A stretch of 64,000 bases of DNA from Staphylococcus sp. KG4-3 (lineage in GTDB: Bacteria > Bacillota > Bacilli > Staphylococcales > Staphylococcaceae), in the NCBI RefSeq assembly GCF_033597815.2, contig NZ_CP166245.1:806001-870000 (forward strand). Reading direction: 5' to 3'. Position 1 is the stretch's first letter. Each line of letters starts with the position of its first letter. Position numbers and translations under genes: made by a program. The notes beneath the pieces were generated by a model. The model did no database searches. It worked only from the letters and a program-made list of their open reading frames with translations, and was not told where the DNA came from. Shown one piece after another: positions 8,067 through 16,308 of the stretch.

Positions 8067-8114
8067 AAAGGTAGGTTATTTATACAGTTATATTATATAA
8101 ACATCCCTACCTTT
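8067..8114. repeat. hairpin in long non-coding stretch
   Basis: AAAGGTAGG pairs with CCTACCTTT around an AT-rich interior. The stretch 7843-8326 contains no convincing ORF; this hairpin is the only structure seen and could be the end of a small RNA or a minus-strand transcript. Confidence 0.45.
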
Positions 8115-8326
8115 AGTTTAATTTATGAAGTTAACATTAAATTAAAAAAACTTTGTAAATTTTACAATTCAAATTAAATATTGTCATAGCAGTATTTAAT
8201 TTGAAAACATTTAAATTTATAAATGTATCGTGATAGACAAAACTTTATTATTTGTTATGATTAAACAAACGCTCACATTTGGAAAAGACTGTAACGATTA
8301 AAATATAGATAATCGAGGTAATGCTT

Positions 8327-8545
8327 ATGACATTTTATGATTTTGTAATCGGTTTTATAGAAGATGATACACCGCTCGGGCAACTTGCGCATAATATTAT
8401 AGGCGACAAAAATTTTCCGAAAAATGAAACAAGTTTTATTGCATTAAATTCATATTTCTATAGTAATTATTTTGATCACGAATTTTTAGCTTCTGCAAAA
8501 CGAGCATTAAGTTTATATCGAAATAACATAGAATTAGTTAACTAA
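8327..8545 (+). CDS. YozE-family protein
   Basis: 72 residues from the ATG at 8327 (GAGG eight bases upstream; another ATG at 8321 is too close to it). TFYDFVIGFIEDDTPLGQLA, then NFPKNETSFIALNSYF, matches the YozE SAM-like fold: an N-terminal F-Y-D/H-F/Y motif and the FPK-x-S/T segment. The family is a helical DNA-binding-like fold with no known function. Convergent with the gene at 8550-8786. Confidence 0.75.
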   Translation: MTFYDFVIGFIEDDTPLGQLAHNIIGDKNFPKNETSFIALNSYFYSNYFDHEFLASAKRALSLYRNNIELVN

Positions 8546-8549
8546 TACT

Positions 8550-8786
8550 TTAATTGTCATAATACCAATTTTGTTTTTCTAAAGCAGCTTTTATATCTGT
8601 TGTTTTAAAATTAATCTCGTTGTTTCTAATAGAAAAAGGTTCAATGATATTTTGTGCCATCCAAGAATTAATGAGTTCCTTTGGCAATCCATCTAATTCC
8701 ATGTCACTTTTGCTCAATACAAAGCATTCCCAATCAAGTGAAACTTTAGAAGGATTGATATAATTACATTCATTAATTTGATTCAT
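8550..8786 (-). CDS. uncharacterised protein
   Basis: 78 residues from the ATG at 8786, preceded by GAGGAGTG; the frame extends five codons further up without a ribosome site. Contains aromatic and acidic motifs SLDWECFVL and ALEKQNWYYDN. Soluble, no signal. It ends four bases from the stop of the YozE-like gene, so the two converge with no space for a terminator between them. Family not recognised. Confidence 0.6.
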   Translation of the reverse strand: MNQINECNYINPSKVSLDWECFVLSKSDMELDGLPKELINSWMAQNIIEPFSIRNNEINFKTTDIKAALEKQNWYYDN

Positions 8787-9016
8787 AAAAACACTCCTCA
8801 ATATTGTAAATCCGACGTTAACTTTTACCCATGTAAAACATAAATCAAACGGTTTGCATAATATAAATTTATTTATTCTAAAGTATTTTATTTGCTGTCT
8901 AAGTTTGTAATGGAATTTTATATTTTAAAAAGTTGCAGTGGGGTATGCAGGACAACCTAACATAAATATAGACTGACAAAAATTATAATCTTGCATATTG
9001 ATACTATTTACCAAAA

Positions 9017-9062
9017 ATGGGGCTATGTCATCTATCTTTTTTAGATAGATAACATAGCCCTC
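9017..9062 (-). terminator. terminator of CitMHS gene
   Basis: GGGCTATGT pairs with ACATAGCCC, and ATCTATCT with AGATAGAT inside it, giving a stem of about 17 bp with an A/T loop. Located 35 bases after the transporter stop. The 8787-9096 spacer holds nothing else that I recognise. Confidence 0.8.
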
Positions 9063-9096
9063 ATATTATAATTTATTTTAAAAGTTTAATATAGTG

Positions 9097-10392
9097 TTAC
9101 CACGGTATAATTCCTAAAATACACGCCACAAGTATCATAAATAAACTAGATCCTACTGCCCATTTTATAACGATTCTTTGATTTTGTCCGTATTCTATAT
9201 CAAGCATGCCGACTAGTAAATAACCAGCGGCATATAAAGGACTGAGCACATGTAATGGTTGGCCTAAGACGGATGCTCTTGCCATATCAACTTTTGAAAT
9301 GCCGAATTGTTGTGCAGACTCGGCAAGAATTGGTAGTACACCGTAATAAAATGGATCGTTTGCCATGAAGTATGTAAATGGTCCACTTAATATGGCAGTT
9401 ATTAATGCAAAGTGATTACCCATAGCATCAGGAATGATATTAACTAAGGTATTTGCCATTTCGTTAACCATTTTAGTACCGTTCATTACGCCTGTAAAAA
9501 TACCTGAGGCAAATACTAAACTGATAACTGATAGGACGTCTCCTGCATGTTTTTTTACCACAGAATTTTGAATACTAAGATTTGGATAATTTAATAAAAT
9601 CGCTACTCCAAACCAAAGCATGAACATCACTGGGATTGGTAATATACCAATTATCAAACAGACAATAAGTGAAATTGTAAGTATTGCGTTTGGTATAAGC
9701 ATTTTTGGTCTTTTTAACAATGAGTCTTCAGTTGAAATTTCTGGTTTAATATCATTTAAATCTATATCGGTATAAGAAGTAATATGTTTTTTAGCACGCT
9801 TTCCTAGTATGAATGCAACACTGAAAGCAAAAACAATACCTGCCACCATTGCTGGTATGATTGGAATAAATACCTCTTCAGTTGTTACTTGTAATGAGGA
9901 AATAGCTCGTGCTGTCGGTCCGCCCCAGGGTAGCATATTCATAACGCCAATGGACAATAACGCGAGTGTTGACAGTGTATATAAGCTCATACCAATTTTT
10001 TTATAAAGTGGCATCATTGCTGTAACTGTGATGATAAACGTAGTCGTGCCATCTCCATCTAACGCTACCATTGAAGCTAAGATTACAGTACCAAATGCAA
10101 TTTTAACTGGATCCCCTTTGACCACTTTAATGATTTGGTTAATTACAGGCTCAAATAAACCTGCATCTATCATGACGCCGAAGTAGAGAATAGCGAATGT
10201 AAGCATAATTCCAGTCGGTGCTACTGTTTCTATTCCTTCGAGCATAAATTTACCTATCCCAGCGTAGAAGCCACCAAGCAAAGCGAAAATCGTTGGTAAA
10301 ACGATTAAAGCTGTTAATGCGGACATTTTACGTGTCATGATTAATATCATAAAAATAATAATCATGATAAAACCTAATAGTGCTAAATTCAT
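9097..10392 (-). CDS. CitMHS-family citrate:cation symporter
   Basis: 431 residues with about twelve membrane helices. Hallmarks of the citrate-Mg2+/H+ family: the early GIMLTFAILYFGVMIDAG, the DGDGTTTFIITVTAMMPLYKK loop with its acidic/Thr cluster, and MLPWGGPTARA, which corresponds to the second re-entrant signature. Such proteins import a metal-citrate complex. AAGGGGGAG precedes the ATG. A cre-like operator overlaps the predicted -10 (10417-10431), so catabolite repression through CcpA is likely. It is a monocistronic unit with its own terminator. Confidence 0.85.
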   Translation of the reverse strand: MNLALLGFIMIIIFMILIMTRKMSALTALIVLPTIFALLGGFYAGIGKFMLEGIETVAPTGIMLTFAILYFGVMIDAGLFEPVINQIIKVVKGDPVKIAFGTVILASMVALDGDGTTTFIITVTAMMPLYKKIGMSLYTLSTLALLSIGVMNMLPWGGPTARAISSLQVTTEEVFIPIIPAMVAGIVFAFSVAFILGKRAKKHITSYTDIDLNDIKPEISTEDSLLKRPKMLIPNAILTISLIVCLIIGILPIPVMFMLWFGVAILLNYPNLSIQNSVVKKHAGDVLSVISLVFASGIFTGVMNGTKMVNEMANTLVNIIPDAMGNHFALITAILSGPFTYFMANDPFYYGVLPILAESAQQFGISKVDMARASVLGQPLHVLSPLYAAGYLLVGMLDIEYGQNQRIVIKWAVGSSLFMILVACILGIIPW

Positions 10393-10416
10393 AACGTTCT
10401 CCCCCTTATTTTTTAT

Positions 10417-10431
10417 ATTATAGCGTTTTCA
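10417..10431 (-). promoter_or_regulatory. candidate cre site over the -10 of the CitMHS gene
   Basis: On the minus strand TGAAAACGCTATAA fits the cre consensus TGWAARCGYTTWCW at 12 of 14 positions, and TATAAT (10417-10422) overlaps its 3' half. The -35 is poor. Repression by CcpA would follow from the overlap; this is inference. Confidence 0.6.
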
Positions 10432-10489
10432 GAAAATTTGTAAAATTAAAAATGTGTAAACTCATATTTATTGCATTAATAAACTATAA

Positions 10490-10533
10490 AAAAGCTTTAT
10501 GATTACAAACAAAGTAAACATAAAGCTTTTATA
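10490..10533 (-). terminator. terminator of 10553-10924 gene
   Basis: AAAAGCTTTATG and CATAAAGCTTTT form a 12-bp stem; on the minus strand a run of six T follows. Confidence 0.8.
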
Positions 10534-10552
10534 AATAAGTAGGGATATTTAT

Positions 10553-10924
10553 TTAGTAATATAAAAAACCAATTACAAAAGGTTTCCATAACGGATAGCT
10601 TAATAAGATGAATGAAAAGATGGAGACACATAAGGCAAATAAATTAGCAATACGGTCGCCACGTATTCCTGCATATATATTAATTAATATAACGCCTAAG
10701 ATAAATAGTCCACCTGCTAATATTGGTAGGTTACCCTCTAAAACTTTATTAACTACTAATAATGGGGTAGCAAGTGTGATTAATGACAAGAACAGTGATA
10801 ATAACGTTGTAGCATATTTCAAAATGTTCAGCCCTCTCTTAAATAATAAGATGAATAGAATATTTATTAATAAAATAGCACTTAACAAAAATAATATTTG
10901 TTTAGCAATATAATTGCAAGTCAT
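10553..10924 (-). CDS. membrane protein of unknown function
   Basis: 123 residues with four predicted membrane helices (about 8-27, 36-58, 64-86, 93-116). No ribosome site is visible before the ATG at 10924, so the true start is uncertain. It contains no Cys/His cluster or charged motif suggesting enzyme activity. Located upstream of the CitMHS gene on the same strand but separated by the terminator at 10490-10533, so it is transcribed separately. Family not recognised. Confidence 0.6.
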   Translation of the reverse strand: MTCNYIAKQILFLLSAILLINILFILLFKRGLNILKYATTLLSLFLSLITLATPLLVVNKVLEGNLPILAGGLFILGVILINIYAGIRGDRIANLFALCVSIFSFILLSYPLWKPFVIGFLYY

Positions 10925-11060
10925 TTTTAAGATTAGTAGATTAGGCTCATATTAATTAGGTACTTTGAAATAAAAAACAATTTATCAACTTTCATTTAAA
11001 AATAATTAAGAAATAGGGGAATTTAGTTGCCCTGTGACAACGATTTAGTAATTATAGCTA

Positions 11061-11597
11061 TTAAACAAATAAGTCACTTTCATTTCCATCAAAATGATAA
11101 ATAAGCCAATGCTCATCTACGTAATAATTATCGTATTTTCTAGCATGCTGTTCCAACACAAGTGTTTCAAAATTTAAGTTACTAAAAAAGACTTTACCAC
11201 TAATGTTATTTGAAATAAGTGAAGTCATCAATATTTCAATTTCTTTTTCATTACAAATTTCAAATATCTGGCGCATAAGCATTTTTGAAATTTCTTCTTT
11301 AGAATCTTGATTTACATTTTTAATGCACATATTTTCTAAGGTTGCTTTATGAGATAAGCTATAGGTTTGATGATGAATTAGTGTAACAGCGCCAATAAGT
11401 ATATCCTGTTCAAAAGCTCCAAGAACGATACAATCTGTTGAGTCTGAGGATAGTACTTTGTGTAAATCTGTATCATTTAAGCATTTCTCATTTTGTAATT
11501 TCCAGGCTAATACTTCGAGTTCTTTATTAATACCTTGTAGTAACAAGGATTTATAATTAGAAAAATCTTCAGTTGTTAAATAGCGAATTTGAGTCAT
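11061..11597 (-). CDS. GNAT family N-acetyltransferase
   Basis: 178 residues. The N-terminal RYLTTEDFSNYKSLLLQG and the central strand CIVLGAFEQDILIGAVTLIHH are GNAT-like; NMCIKNVNQDSKEEISKMLMRQIFEIC stands in the place of the acetyl-CoA loop but lacks the RxxGxG sequence. Residues SNNISGKVFFSNLNFET match motif B. SD AGGAGG is 7 bases before the ATG. Substrate unknown. The 11598-11872 spacer upstream holds only its own and the next gene's promoter regions. Confidence 0.75.
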   Translation of the reverse strand: MTQIRYLTTEDFSNYKSLLLQGINKELEVLAWKLQNEKCLNDTDLHKVLSSDSTDCIVLGAFEQDILIGAVTLIHHQTYSLSHKATLENMCIKNVNQDSKEEISKMLMRQIFEICNEKEIEILMTSLISNNISGKVFFSNLNFETLVLEQHARKYDNYYVDEHWLIYHFDGNESDLFV

Positions 11598-11872
11598 TAA
11601 ATGCCTCCTAACCTCTGCAAAGTATTTTTTTAAATGGATAAATAGTGCTTGTTTGCCAATTTAATTATAATATTAAAGGAAATAATTTATTTGAGCAATA
11701 CTATCTTTAATTTTTTGCAAAAATATGTGAGCATTTTCAATTCATCATGAAAAAGAATTATTTTTTATAAACTTCGCAATAAATATTAATATATAATTTA
11801 AGTGAATAATATAGATATGATAATTATGATATAATATATCGAGATGCATAAATGTGAATGGAGGCATAAATT

Positions 11873-11983
11873 GTGGGAGCTTTAATAACTATTATAGTTT
11901 CACTGGTAGTGCTAATCCTGATTTCTTTTGCAGTGTTGATTACTTACATCTTATCTCACAATAAAGATGAAGGGGAAAATTAA
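11873..11983 (+). CDS. 36-residue single-span membrane peptide
   Basis: GTG start at 11873 with GGAGG eight bases upstream. Residues 2-27 form one hydrophobic helix (ALITIIVSLVVLILISFAVL), followed by a short polar tail SHNKDEGEN. A TATAAT box at 11830-11835 lies 38 bases before the start. This size and layout recall YtzI-like and other small staphylococcal membrane peptides, but I cannot place it. Convergent with ohr. Confidence 0.6.
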   Translation: MGALITIIVSLVVLILISFAVLITYILSHNKDEGEN

Positions 11984-12035
11984 TTAAATATTCATTAAGT
12001 GCTAAAACATCTAGATTGTACACCAGGAATAAAAA

Positions 12036-12082
12036 GACAAAAAACTCCCCGAAAAGTTTCAATTAAGAACTTTTCGGGGGAA
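12036..12082 (-). terminator. terminator of ohr
   Basis: CCCCGAAAAGTT (12047-12058) and AACTTTTCGGGG (12068-12079) pair perfectly; on the minus strand a T-rich run follows. May also stop the convergent peptide transcript. Confidence 0.9.
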
Positions 12083-12086
12083 TATA

Positions 12087-12512
12087 TTAGTCAATAACTG
12101 CTACATTTAAGTCAACATCGATGTTGCCACGTGTAGCTTTTGAGTATGGACAAAATTCGTGTGCATCTTGTAAATATTTCTCAGCTTCTTCTTGAGATAA
12201 TACATTTTTTACTTTTGCATCAATTGAGACGCTTAATTTAGGACTTTCAGCTTCTGGGTCATCTTCTAAACGTACTGTCAAAGTAACTTCTGGCTCAGCG
12301 CCTCTCACTTTGTTTTGTTTTAAGATTAAATCAAATGCGCCATTAAAACATGAAGCATAACCTGCTGCAAACAATTGCTCTGGGTTTGTGCCTTTTTCAG
12401 CATCAGCTTGAGCCGGTGGTACAATTGCTACATCAATTGCTTTATCGTCAGTTTGAACGTGACCATTACGTCCACCTGTATTTGTTGCTTTCGTTTCATA
12501 ATTTACTGCCAT
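12087..12512 (-). CDS. ohr: organic hydroperoxide resistance protein (Ohr/OsmC family)
   Basis: 141 residues, the usual Ohr length. Redox cysteines Cys55 in YASCF and Cys121 in [12 protein letters not shown] are the pair that reduces organic peroxides, with regeneration by lipoylated proteins. The C-terminal part is the OsmC strand-helix fold. AAGGAGGTC precedes the ATG. No ohrR lies next to it, so any control would be from elsewhere. Divergent from aroD with 152 bases between them. Confidence 0.95.
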   Translation of the reverse strand: MAVNYETKATNTGGRNGHVQTDDKAIDVAIVPPAQADAEKGTNPEQLFAAGYASCFNGAFDLILKQNKVRGAEPEVTLTVRLEDDPEAESPKLSVSIDAKVKNVLSQEEAEKYLQDAHEFCPYSKATRGNIDVDLNVAVID

Positions 12513-12600
12513 TTTATGACCTCCTTAAAAACTTCTAATTCATGTTTACCCAAGAAAAATTATTTAAATCATTTCACTGAGTAATTTATATGTTTTTTAA

Positions 12601-12630
12601 TTGTATTATTTTTAGAAATTGTTATACAAT
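12601..12630 (+). promoter_or_regulatory. aroD promoter with overlapping palindrome
   Basis: TTGTAT (12601-12606), 16 bases, then TATACA (12623-12628), upstream of aroD. The palindrome ATTGT-TAT-ACAAT (12618-12630) covers the -10. AATTGT/ACAATT half-sites are typical of MarR-type regulators (MgrA/SarZ/OhrR), so regulator binding is possible but unproved. Confidence 0.55.
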
Positions 12631-12664
12631 AATTTAAATATTACTAATAAAAGGAAGTTTAAAC

Positions 12665-13384
12665 ATGGCCAAAGTTGATATAGCTGTTACAATTGCACCC
12701 AAACATGAACTTGCACAACATACAATTGAGGATTTAAAACAATATCAAGACTCCATAGATATTATAGAACTAAGAATAGATCAGTGGTTAAATTTTGATG
12801 AAGCATCTTTAGCAAAAATTGCTAAAGACATATATAAACTAAATTTAAATAAAAAATTGTTAGTAACATATCGAACAAAGATTCAAGGTGGAGAAGGCCG
12901 ATTAGCAAATGATAAATACTTAAATGTGCTAGAGAAAATAATCTCATTAGATTATGTTGATATGATAGATATTGAATATGAAGAAGGAGTGCCTATAGAA
13001 AAATATCAAACCTTGATAGAATCAGCTCATAGTGAAAATATAGAAGTTGTATTATCACAGCATAACTTTAAGAAAACACCTAAATTGGAAGTATTAAAAC
13101 GTTTATATTATAAAATGCACCAGCTTGAACCAGATTATTTAAAAGTAGCAGTTATGCCTCATGATAAACAAGATGTTCTAAATCTATTAAATGCAATGTC
13201 TGAGACTGCAGACACAGTTTCACAACAAGTTGTTGGTATAGCGATGTCTAAACTTGGATTAATTTCAAGAACTGCTCAGGGATTGTTTGGAGGCTCAGTT
13301 TCATATGGTTGCTTAGACGATCCAAAAGCACCTGGTCAAATCCACGTTGAAAAGTTAAAGCAACAAATTAAATTATACGAGTAG
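12665..13384 (+). CDS. aroD: type I 3-dehydroquinate dehydratase
   Basis: 239 residues, the usual length. Catalytic residues are visible: His133 in LSQHNFKKTP and Lys160 in PDYLKVAVMPHD, with ELRIDQW and VTYRTKIQGGEG contributing the anion-binding residues. The enzyme dehydrates 3-dehydroquinate in the shikimate route in the cytoplasm. AAAGGAAG precedes the ATG. Next gene, a nitroreductase, follows with its own ribosome site in the same direction. Confidence 0.97.
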   Translation: MAKVDIAVTIAPKHELAQHTIEDLKQYQDSIDIIELRIDQWLNFDEASLAKIAKDIYKLNLNKKLLVTYRTKIQGGEGRLANDKYLNVLEKIISLDYVDMIDIEYEEGVPIEKYQTLIESAHSENIEVVLSQHNFKKTPKLEVLKRLYYKMHQLEPDYLKVAVMPHDKQDVLNLLNAMSETADTVSQQVVGIAMSKLGLISRTAQGLFGGSVSYGCLDDPKAPGQIHVEKLKQQIKLYE

Positions 13385-13450
13385 TTTGAAAATAGTGGTC
13401 GCCTGATTTATAATTGAAAATAATTATCACTAATGAAAGGGCGATAATCA

Positions 13451-13990
13451 ATGGAACTACAAGATGCAATTGCACATCGTAGAAGTATTAAGGTTTTTAA
13501 AAGAGACATGACTATAGATGATAATGCTCTATATCAAGCGATACAGCAAGCGACAGATGCCCCTAATCATGGCATGAGAGAGCCTTGGAGAGTGGTTCAT
13601 ATTGCTAAAGATCGCTTGGGCCCTATGAGTAAACAACTCTCAGAGGTCGCATTCCCTAATTTAGATAAAAAACAAGAAAATCATTATAACACTGTTACAA
13701 ATCTGGGTGGCATGCTTGCATTAATTCTAAAAAGAGATCCAAGACAACGAGAAGATTTAGAAAATAATATGGCATTTGGAGCTTTCGCACAAAACTTAAT
13801 GCTATTATTACATGAAGCGGGTATTGGCACATGTTGGAAATCACCGGCATATATATTTACCCCTGAAATAAGATCGATATTTAATGTGAAAGATGATGAA
13901 CAACTTGTAGGTTTCTTGTATCTCACAGATTTACAGGATGAAATGCCACATAGAGAGCGTCATACTGATCAAGTAATAGAAAAGTTTTAA
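13451..13990 (+). CDS. nitroreductase-family flavoprotein
   Basis: 179 residues. The FMN-binding start HRRSIKVFKRD, the DAPNHGMREPWRVV segment and the GAFAQNLMLLLHEAGIGTCWKSP block are typical of the NfnB/YdjA-type nitroreductases. Uses FMN and NAD(P)H to reduce nitro or quinone substrates; the natural substrate is unknown. GAAAGGGCG precedes the ATG. Likely co-transcribed with aroD (66 bases apart, no terminator). The terminator follows at 13998. Confidence 0.85.
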   Translation: MELQDAIAHRRSIKVFKRDMTIDDNALYQAIQQATDAPNHGMREPWRVVHIAKDRLGPMSKQLSEVAFPNLDKKQENHYNTVTNLGGMLALILKRDPRQREDLENNMAFGAFAQNLMLLLHEAGIGTCWKSPAYIFTPEIRSIFNVKDDEQLVGFLYLTDLQDEMPHRERHTDQVIEKF

Positions 13991-13997
13991 AGTGATT

Positions 13998-14060
13998 TTA
14001 AGAATGGGCATTCAAAATCAAAAGTGAAATTTGACTTTGAGTGCCCATTCTTAATTTTTA
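13998..14060 (+). terminator. terminator after aroD-nitroreductase
   Basis: TTAAGAATGGGCA (13998-14010) pairs with TGCCCATTCTTAA (14042-14054), with extended inner pairing, then a T-rich tail. Confidence 0.9.
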
Positions 14061-14183
14061 TAATTATATAATTAAATATTAAAAAATTGCGTCATTATAT
14101 TTCGGTAAAGATGACTAAGGCTAACAGGAGCTTTATCTGAGTTAAAATTCATATTCATGCATATATCGCACTAACTCAAAACT

Positions 14184-14559
14184 GATTACCTGAGCTAGAG
14201 CTCATGCATAAGAGTCACTAACTTAAAACAGATTACCTGAGCTAGAGCTCATGCATAAGAGCCACTAACTCAAAACTGATTACCTGAGCTAGAGCTCATG
14301 CATAAGAGCCACTAATTTAAAACAGATTACCTGAGCTAGAGCTCATGCATAAGAGCCACTAACTTAAAACAGATTACCTGAGCTAGAGCTCATGCATAAG
14401 AGCCACTAACTCAAAACAGATTACCTGAGCTAGAGCTCATGCATAAGAGCCACTAATTTAAAACAGATTACCTGAGCTAGAGCTCATGCATAAGAGCCAC
14501 TAACTTAAAACAGATTACCTGAGCTAGAGCTCATGCATAAGAGCCACTAACTCAATAAA
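14184..14559. repeat. eight-unit 47-bp tandem repeat array
   Basis: Units start at 14184, 14231, 14278, 14325, 14372, 14419, 14466 and 14513, each opening GATTACCTGAGCTAGAGCTC and holding TGAGCT-AG-AGCTCA, ATGCAT and AGAGCCACTAA. A degenerate copy precedes at about 14155. Unit tails differ as AACTC, AACTT or AATTT. Units 3-5 and 6-8 repeat the same three tails in order, a 141-bp higher-order repeat. 47 bp is not a multiple of 3 and stops occur, so it is not coding. The last unit runs into a hairpin. Confidence 0.95.
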
Positions 14560-14576
14560 TTGAGAAGTGGCTCTTT
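14538..14576. terminator. hairpin built from the last repeat unit
   Basis: AAGAGCCACTAACTCAA at the end of repeat unit 8 pairs with TTGAGAAGTGGCTCTT (one mismatch). The 3' arm core GAAGTGGCTCTTTAAA is repeated once more right after. Every upstream unit carries the same 5' arm, so all could compete for this one 3' arm. Confidence 0.75.
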
Positions 14577-14618
14577 AAAGAAGTGGCTCTTTAAAAATGC
14601 TGTCATTACAATAATTAA

Positions 14619-14646
14619 GGCTGGGACAATTAATTTCTCCCAGCCC
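14619..14646 (-). terminator. hairpin after thioredoxin-like gene
   Basis: GGCTGGGA pairs with TCCCAGCC around an 11-base loop. Similar GGCTGGGACA hairpins are common between staphylococcal genes (established), and related forms occur at 51664 and 51789 here. Confidence 0.7.
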
Positions 14647-14681
14647 ATAAAATGAGATGAAATATCTCATTTATTAATCAA

Positions 14682-15002
14682 TTATTTAAATGTTTCAGCT
14701 AAAAATGCTTCCACTTGTTCTGGTGATTTCGCATTAGCTGAGTGTAAGTGAGCTAATTTTTCTCCGTTTTTAAATACTAGTAAGCTTGGTATGCCCATCA
14801 CATCGTTGTCAGCTGCAACATCTTCAAGCTCGTCACGATTGACTGTAAACCAGTCGTAATCATTGTATTTTTCTTGGATAGGGTCAATCCACATATCCAT
14901 TGCTTTACAGTCAGGGCACCAGCCAGCTTCGAATTTTACAATGACAGGGTTATTACTCTGTATAGTTTCTTTAAATGCATCATTTGTATTAATAGGTTTC
15001 AT
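14682..15002 (-). CDS. thioredoxin-family protein
   Basis: 106 residues with the fold of thioredoxin: PVIVKFEAGWCPDCKAMD carries the redox pair Cys29-Pro-Asp-Cys32, and GIPSLLVFKNGEKLAHLHS has the cis-Pro strand. The middle pair Pro-Asp differs from the Gly-Pro of thioredoxin and suggests a different redox potential. AAAGGAG precedes the ATG. It is divergent from the ArsC/Spx-like gene at 15144. Confidence 0.9.
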   Translation of the reverse strand: MKPINTNDAFKETIQSNNPVIVKFEAGWCPDCKAMDMWIDPIQEKYNDYDWFTVNRDELEDVAADNDVMGIPSLLVFKNGEKLAHLHSANAKSPEQVEAFLAETFK

Positions 15003-15143
15003 AATTTTCTCCTTTTTAAAAATATAATTAAGCTTATTATAACGGACATTTTGAAGTTATAAAAAAAATCAGCTTATTAATTAGAGCGTTTTGGCAATAA
15101 ATTTGATATATTAATGTTAACTAGTTATAGGAGGTACAGAATA

Positions 15144-15500
15144 ATGATAAAATTTTACCAATATCCTAATTGTACTACTTGTAAAAAAGCAGCAAAATTT
15201 TTACAAGACTACGGTGTGAGCTTTGAACCAATCGATATAGTACAACATACGCCCACTAAAAACGAGTTTAAAGAAATTTTAGAGGCGACTGATATCGATA
15301 TAAATAAACTCTTTAATACGCACGGTGCTAAATATCGTGAATTAGGTCTTAAAGACAAAATGAATGACCTTACTGATGATGAAAAGTTAGATTTATTATC
15401 AACTAATGGTATGTTGGTCAAAAGACCATTAGCTATTTCTGGAGACAAAGTTACAGTTGGTTTCAAAGAAGATCAATATAAGGAAACATGGTTATCTTAA
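15144..15500 (+). CDS. ArsC/Spx-family thioredoxin-fold protein
   Basis: 118 residues from the ATG at 15144 (GGAGG at 15131-15134). Active-site CTTC (Cys10, Cys13) near the N-terminus and the later GMLVKRPLAI motif match the arsenate reductase-like/Spx family. A CXXC pair is closer to Spx/YffB-like proteins than to classical ArsC, and no arsenic genes are adjacent, so arsenate reduction is unlikely. Could act as a reductase or an RNA polymerase-binding regulator; not resolvable. Confidence 0.85.
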   Translation: MIKFYQYPNCTTCKKAAKFLQDYGVSFEPIDIVQHTPTKNEFKEILEATDIDINKLFNTHGAKYRELGLKDKMNDLTDDEKLDLLSTNGMLVKRPLAISGDKVTVGFKEDQYKETWLS

Positions 15501-15570
15501 TTCCTCTTTTGGAGATAGAGCATCTCTTTAAATAGAGCAATCTCTATAAGTTGAAATTATAAGTTGTGTT

Positions 15571-15584
15571 TGTAAACGCTTCAT
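15571..15584 (+). promoter_or_regulatory. near-cre sequence upstream of gcvH
   Basis: TGTAAACGCTTCAT fits the cre pattern TGWAARCGYTTWCW at 12 of 14 positions, 109 bases before the gcvH start. Probable only; the distance is long. Confidence 0.35.
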
Positions 15585-15692
15585 CTATTGTTATGAAAAG
15601 ATTATAATAATATTAATATGCTAAGAAATAGTTGATTGTATGGTATGCATATGGCATCATTAATATGTAAAATCATTTAGGAGGGGATTCTC

Positions 15693-16073
15693 GTGGCAGT
15701 ACCGAGTGAATTAAAATATTCTAAAGAACATGAATGGGTAAAAGTTGAAGGTAATACAGTAACAATTGGTATCACTGAATATGCTCAAGGTGAACTTGGC
15801 GATATCGTATTCGTTGAATTACCAGAAGTTGATGACGAAATTAATGAAGGCGACACTTTTGGTAGTGTTGAATCCGTAAAAACTGTTTCAGAACTATATG
15901 CACCTGTATCAGGTAAAGTAGTTGAATCTAATGATGAATTAGAAGATAGCCCTGAATTCGTAAATGAATCACCTTACGAAAAAGCTTGGATGGTTAAAGT
16001 TGAACTAAGTGACGAAAGTCAATTAGATGAATTATTAACTGCAGAGCAATATTCAGAAATGATTGGCGAATAA
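15693..16073 (+). CDS. gcvH: glycine cleavage system H protein
   Basis: 126 residues from a GTG preceded by GGAGGGG. Lipoylated Lys63 lies in [15 protein letters not shown], the family signature. It carries the aminomethyl intermediate in the glycine cleavage complex and, in staphylococci, also donates lipoyl groups to other complexes. It stands alone here, without gcvT or gcvP. lipA, which makes lipoate, is in the same window at 37738. Confidence 0.97.
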   Translation: MAVPSELKYSKEHEWVKVEGNTVTIGITEYAQGELGDIVFVELPEVDDEINEGDTFGSVESVKTVSELYAPVSGKVVESNDELEDSPEFVNESPYEKAWMVKVELSDESQLDELLTAEQYSEMIGE

Positions 16074-16081
16074 TATAACAC

Positions 16082-16118
16082 TGAACTCCATGATATAACT
16101 ATCTTGGAGTTTTTTTCA
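16082..16118 (+). terminator. terminator of gcvH
   Basis: AACTCCA pairs with TGGAGTT, followed by TTTTTT. Confidence 0.85.
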
Positions 16119-16308
16119 TATCATTGAGGATTATTGAAGATTTAGCAATTTTATAAGTCTAACAAGTTCACCTCAACTTTAAAAAATGATAAATTATGTT
16201 TGTTATAATAAGAAATATTTTAACTATGTAAATTATGTTTATTGTCACTACGGATTGTGAAGAACTAAGTAGAAAAGATTTACTATCAACATTTAGAGGG
16301 TGGATGTC

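Noticed and set aside
11817..11835. Fur or PerR box near 11820
   Set aside because: Only one half-site TGATAAT matches; the other half does not.
14155..14560. CRISPR array
   Set aside because: Repeats are directly contiguous with no unique spacers and no cas genes are present.
14184..14560. Coding repeat protein
   Set aside because: Every frame of the unit meets TGA, TAG or TAA and 47 is not a multiple of 3.
15144..15500. Arsenate reductase arsC
   Set aside because: CXXC pair and lack of ars genes point to the Spx/YffB-like branch.
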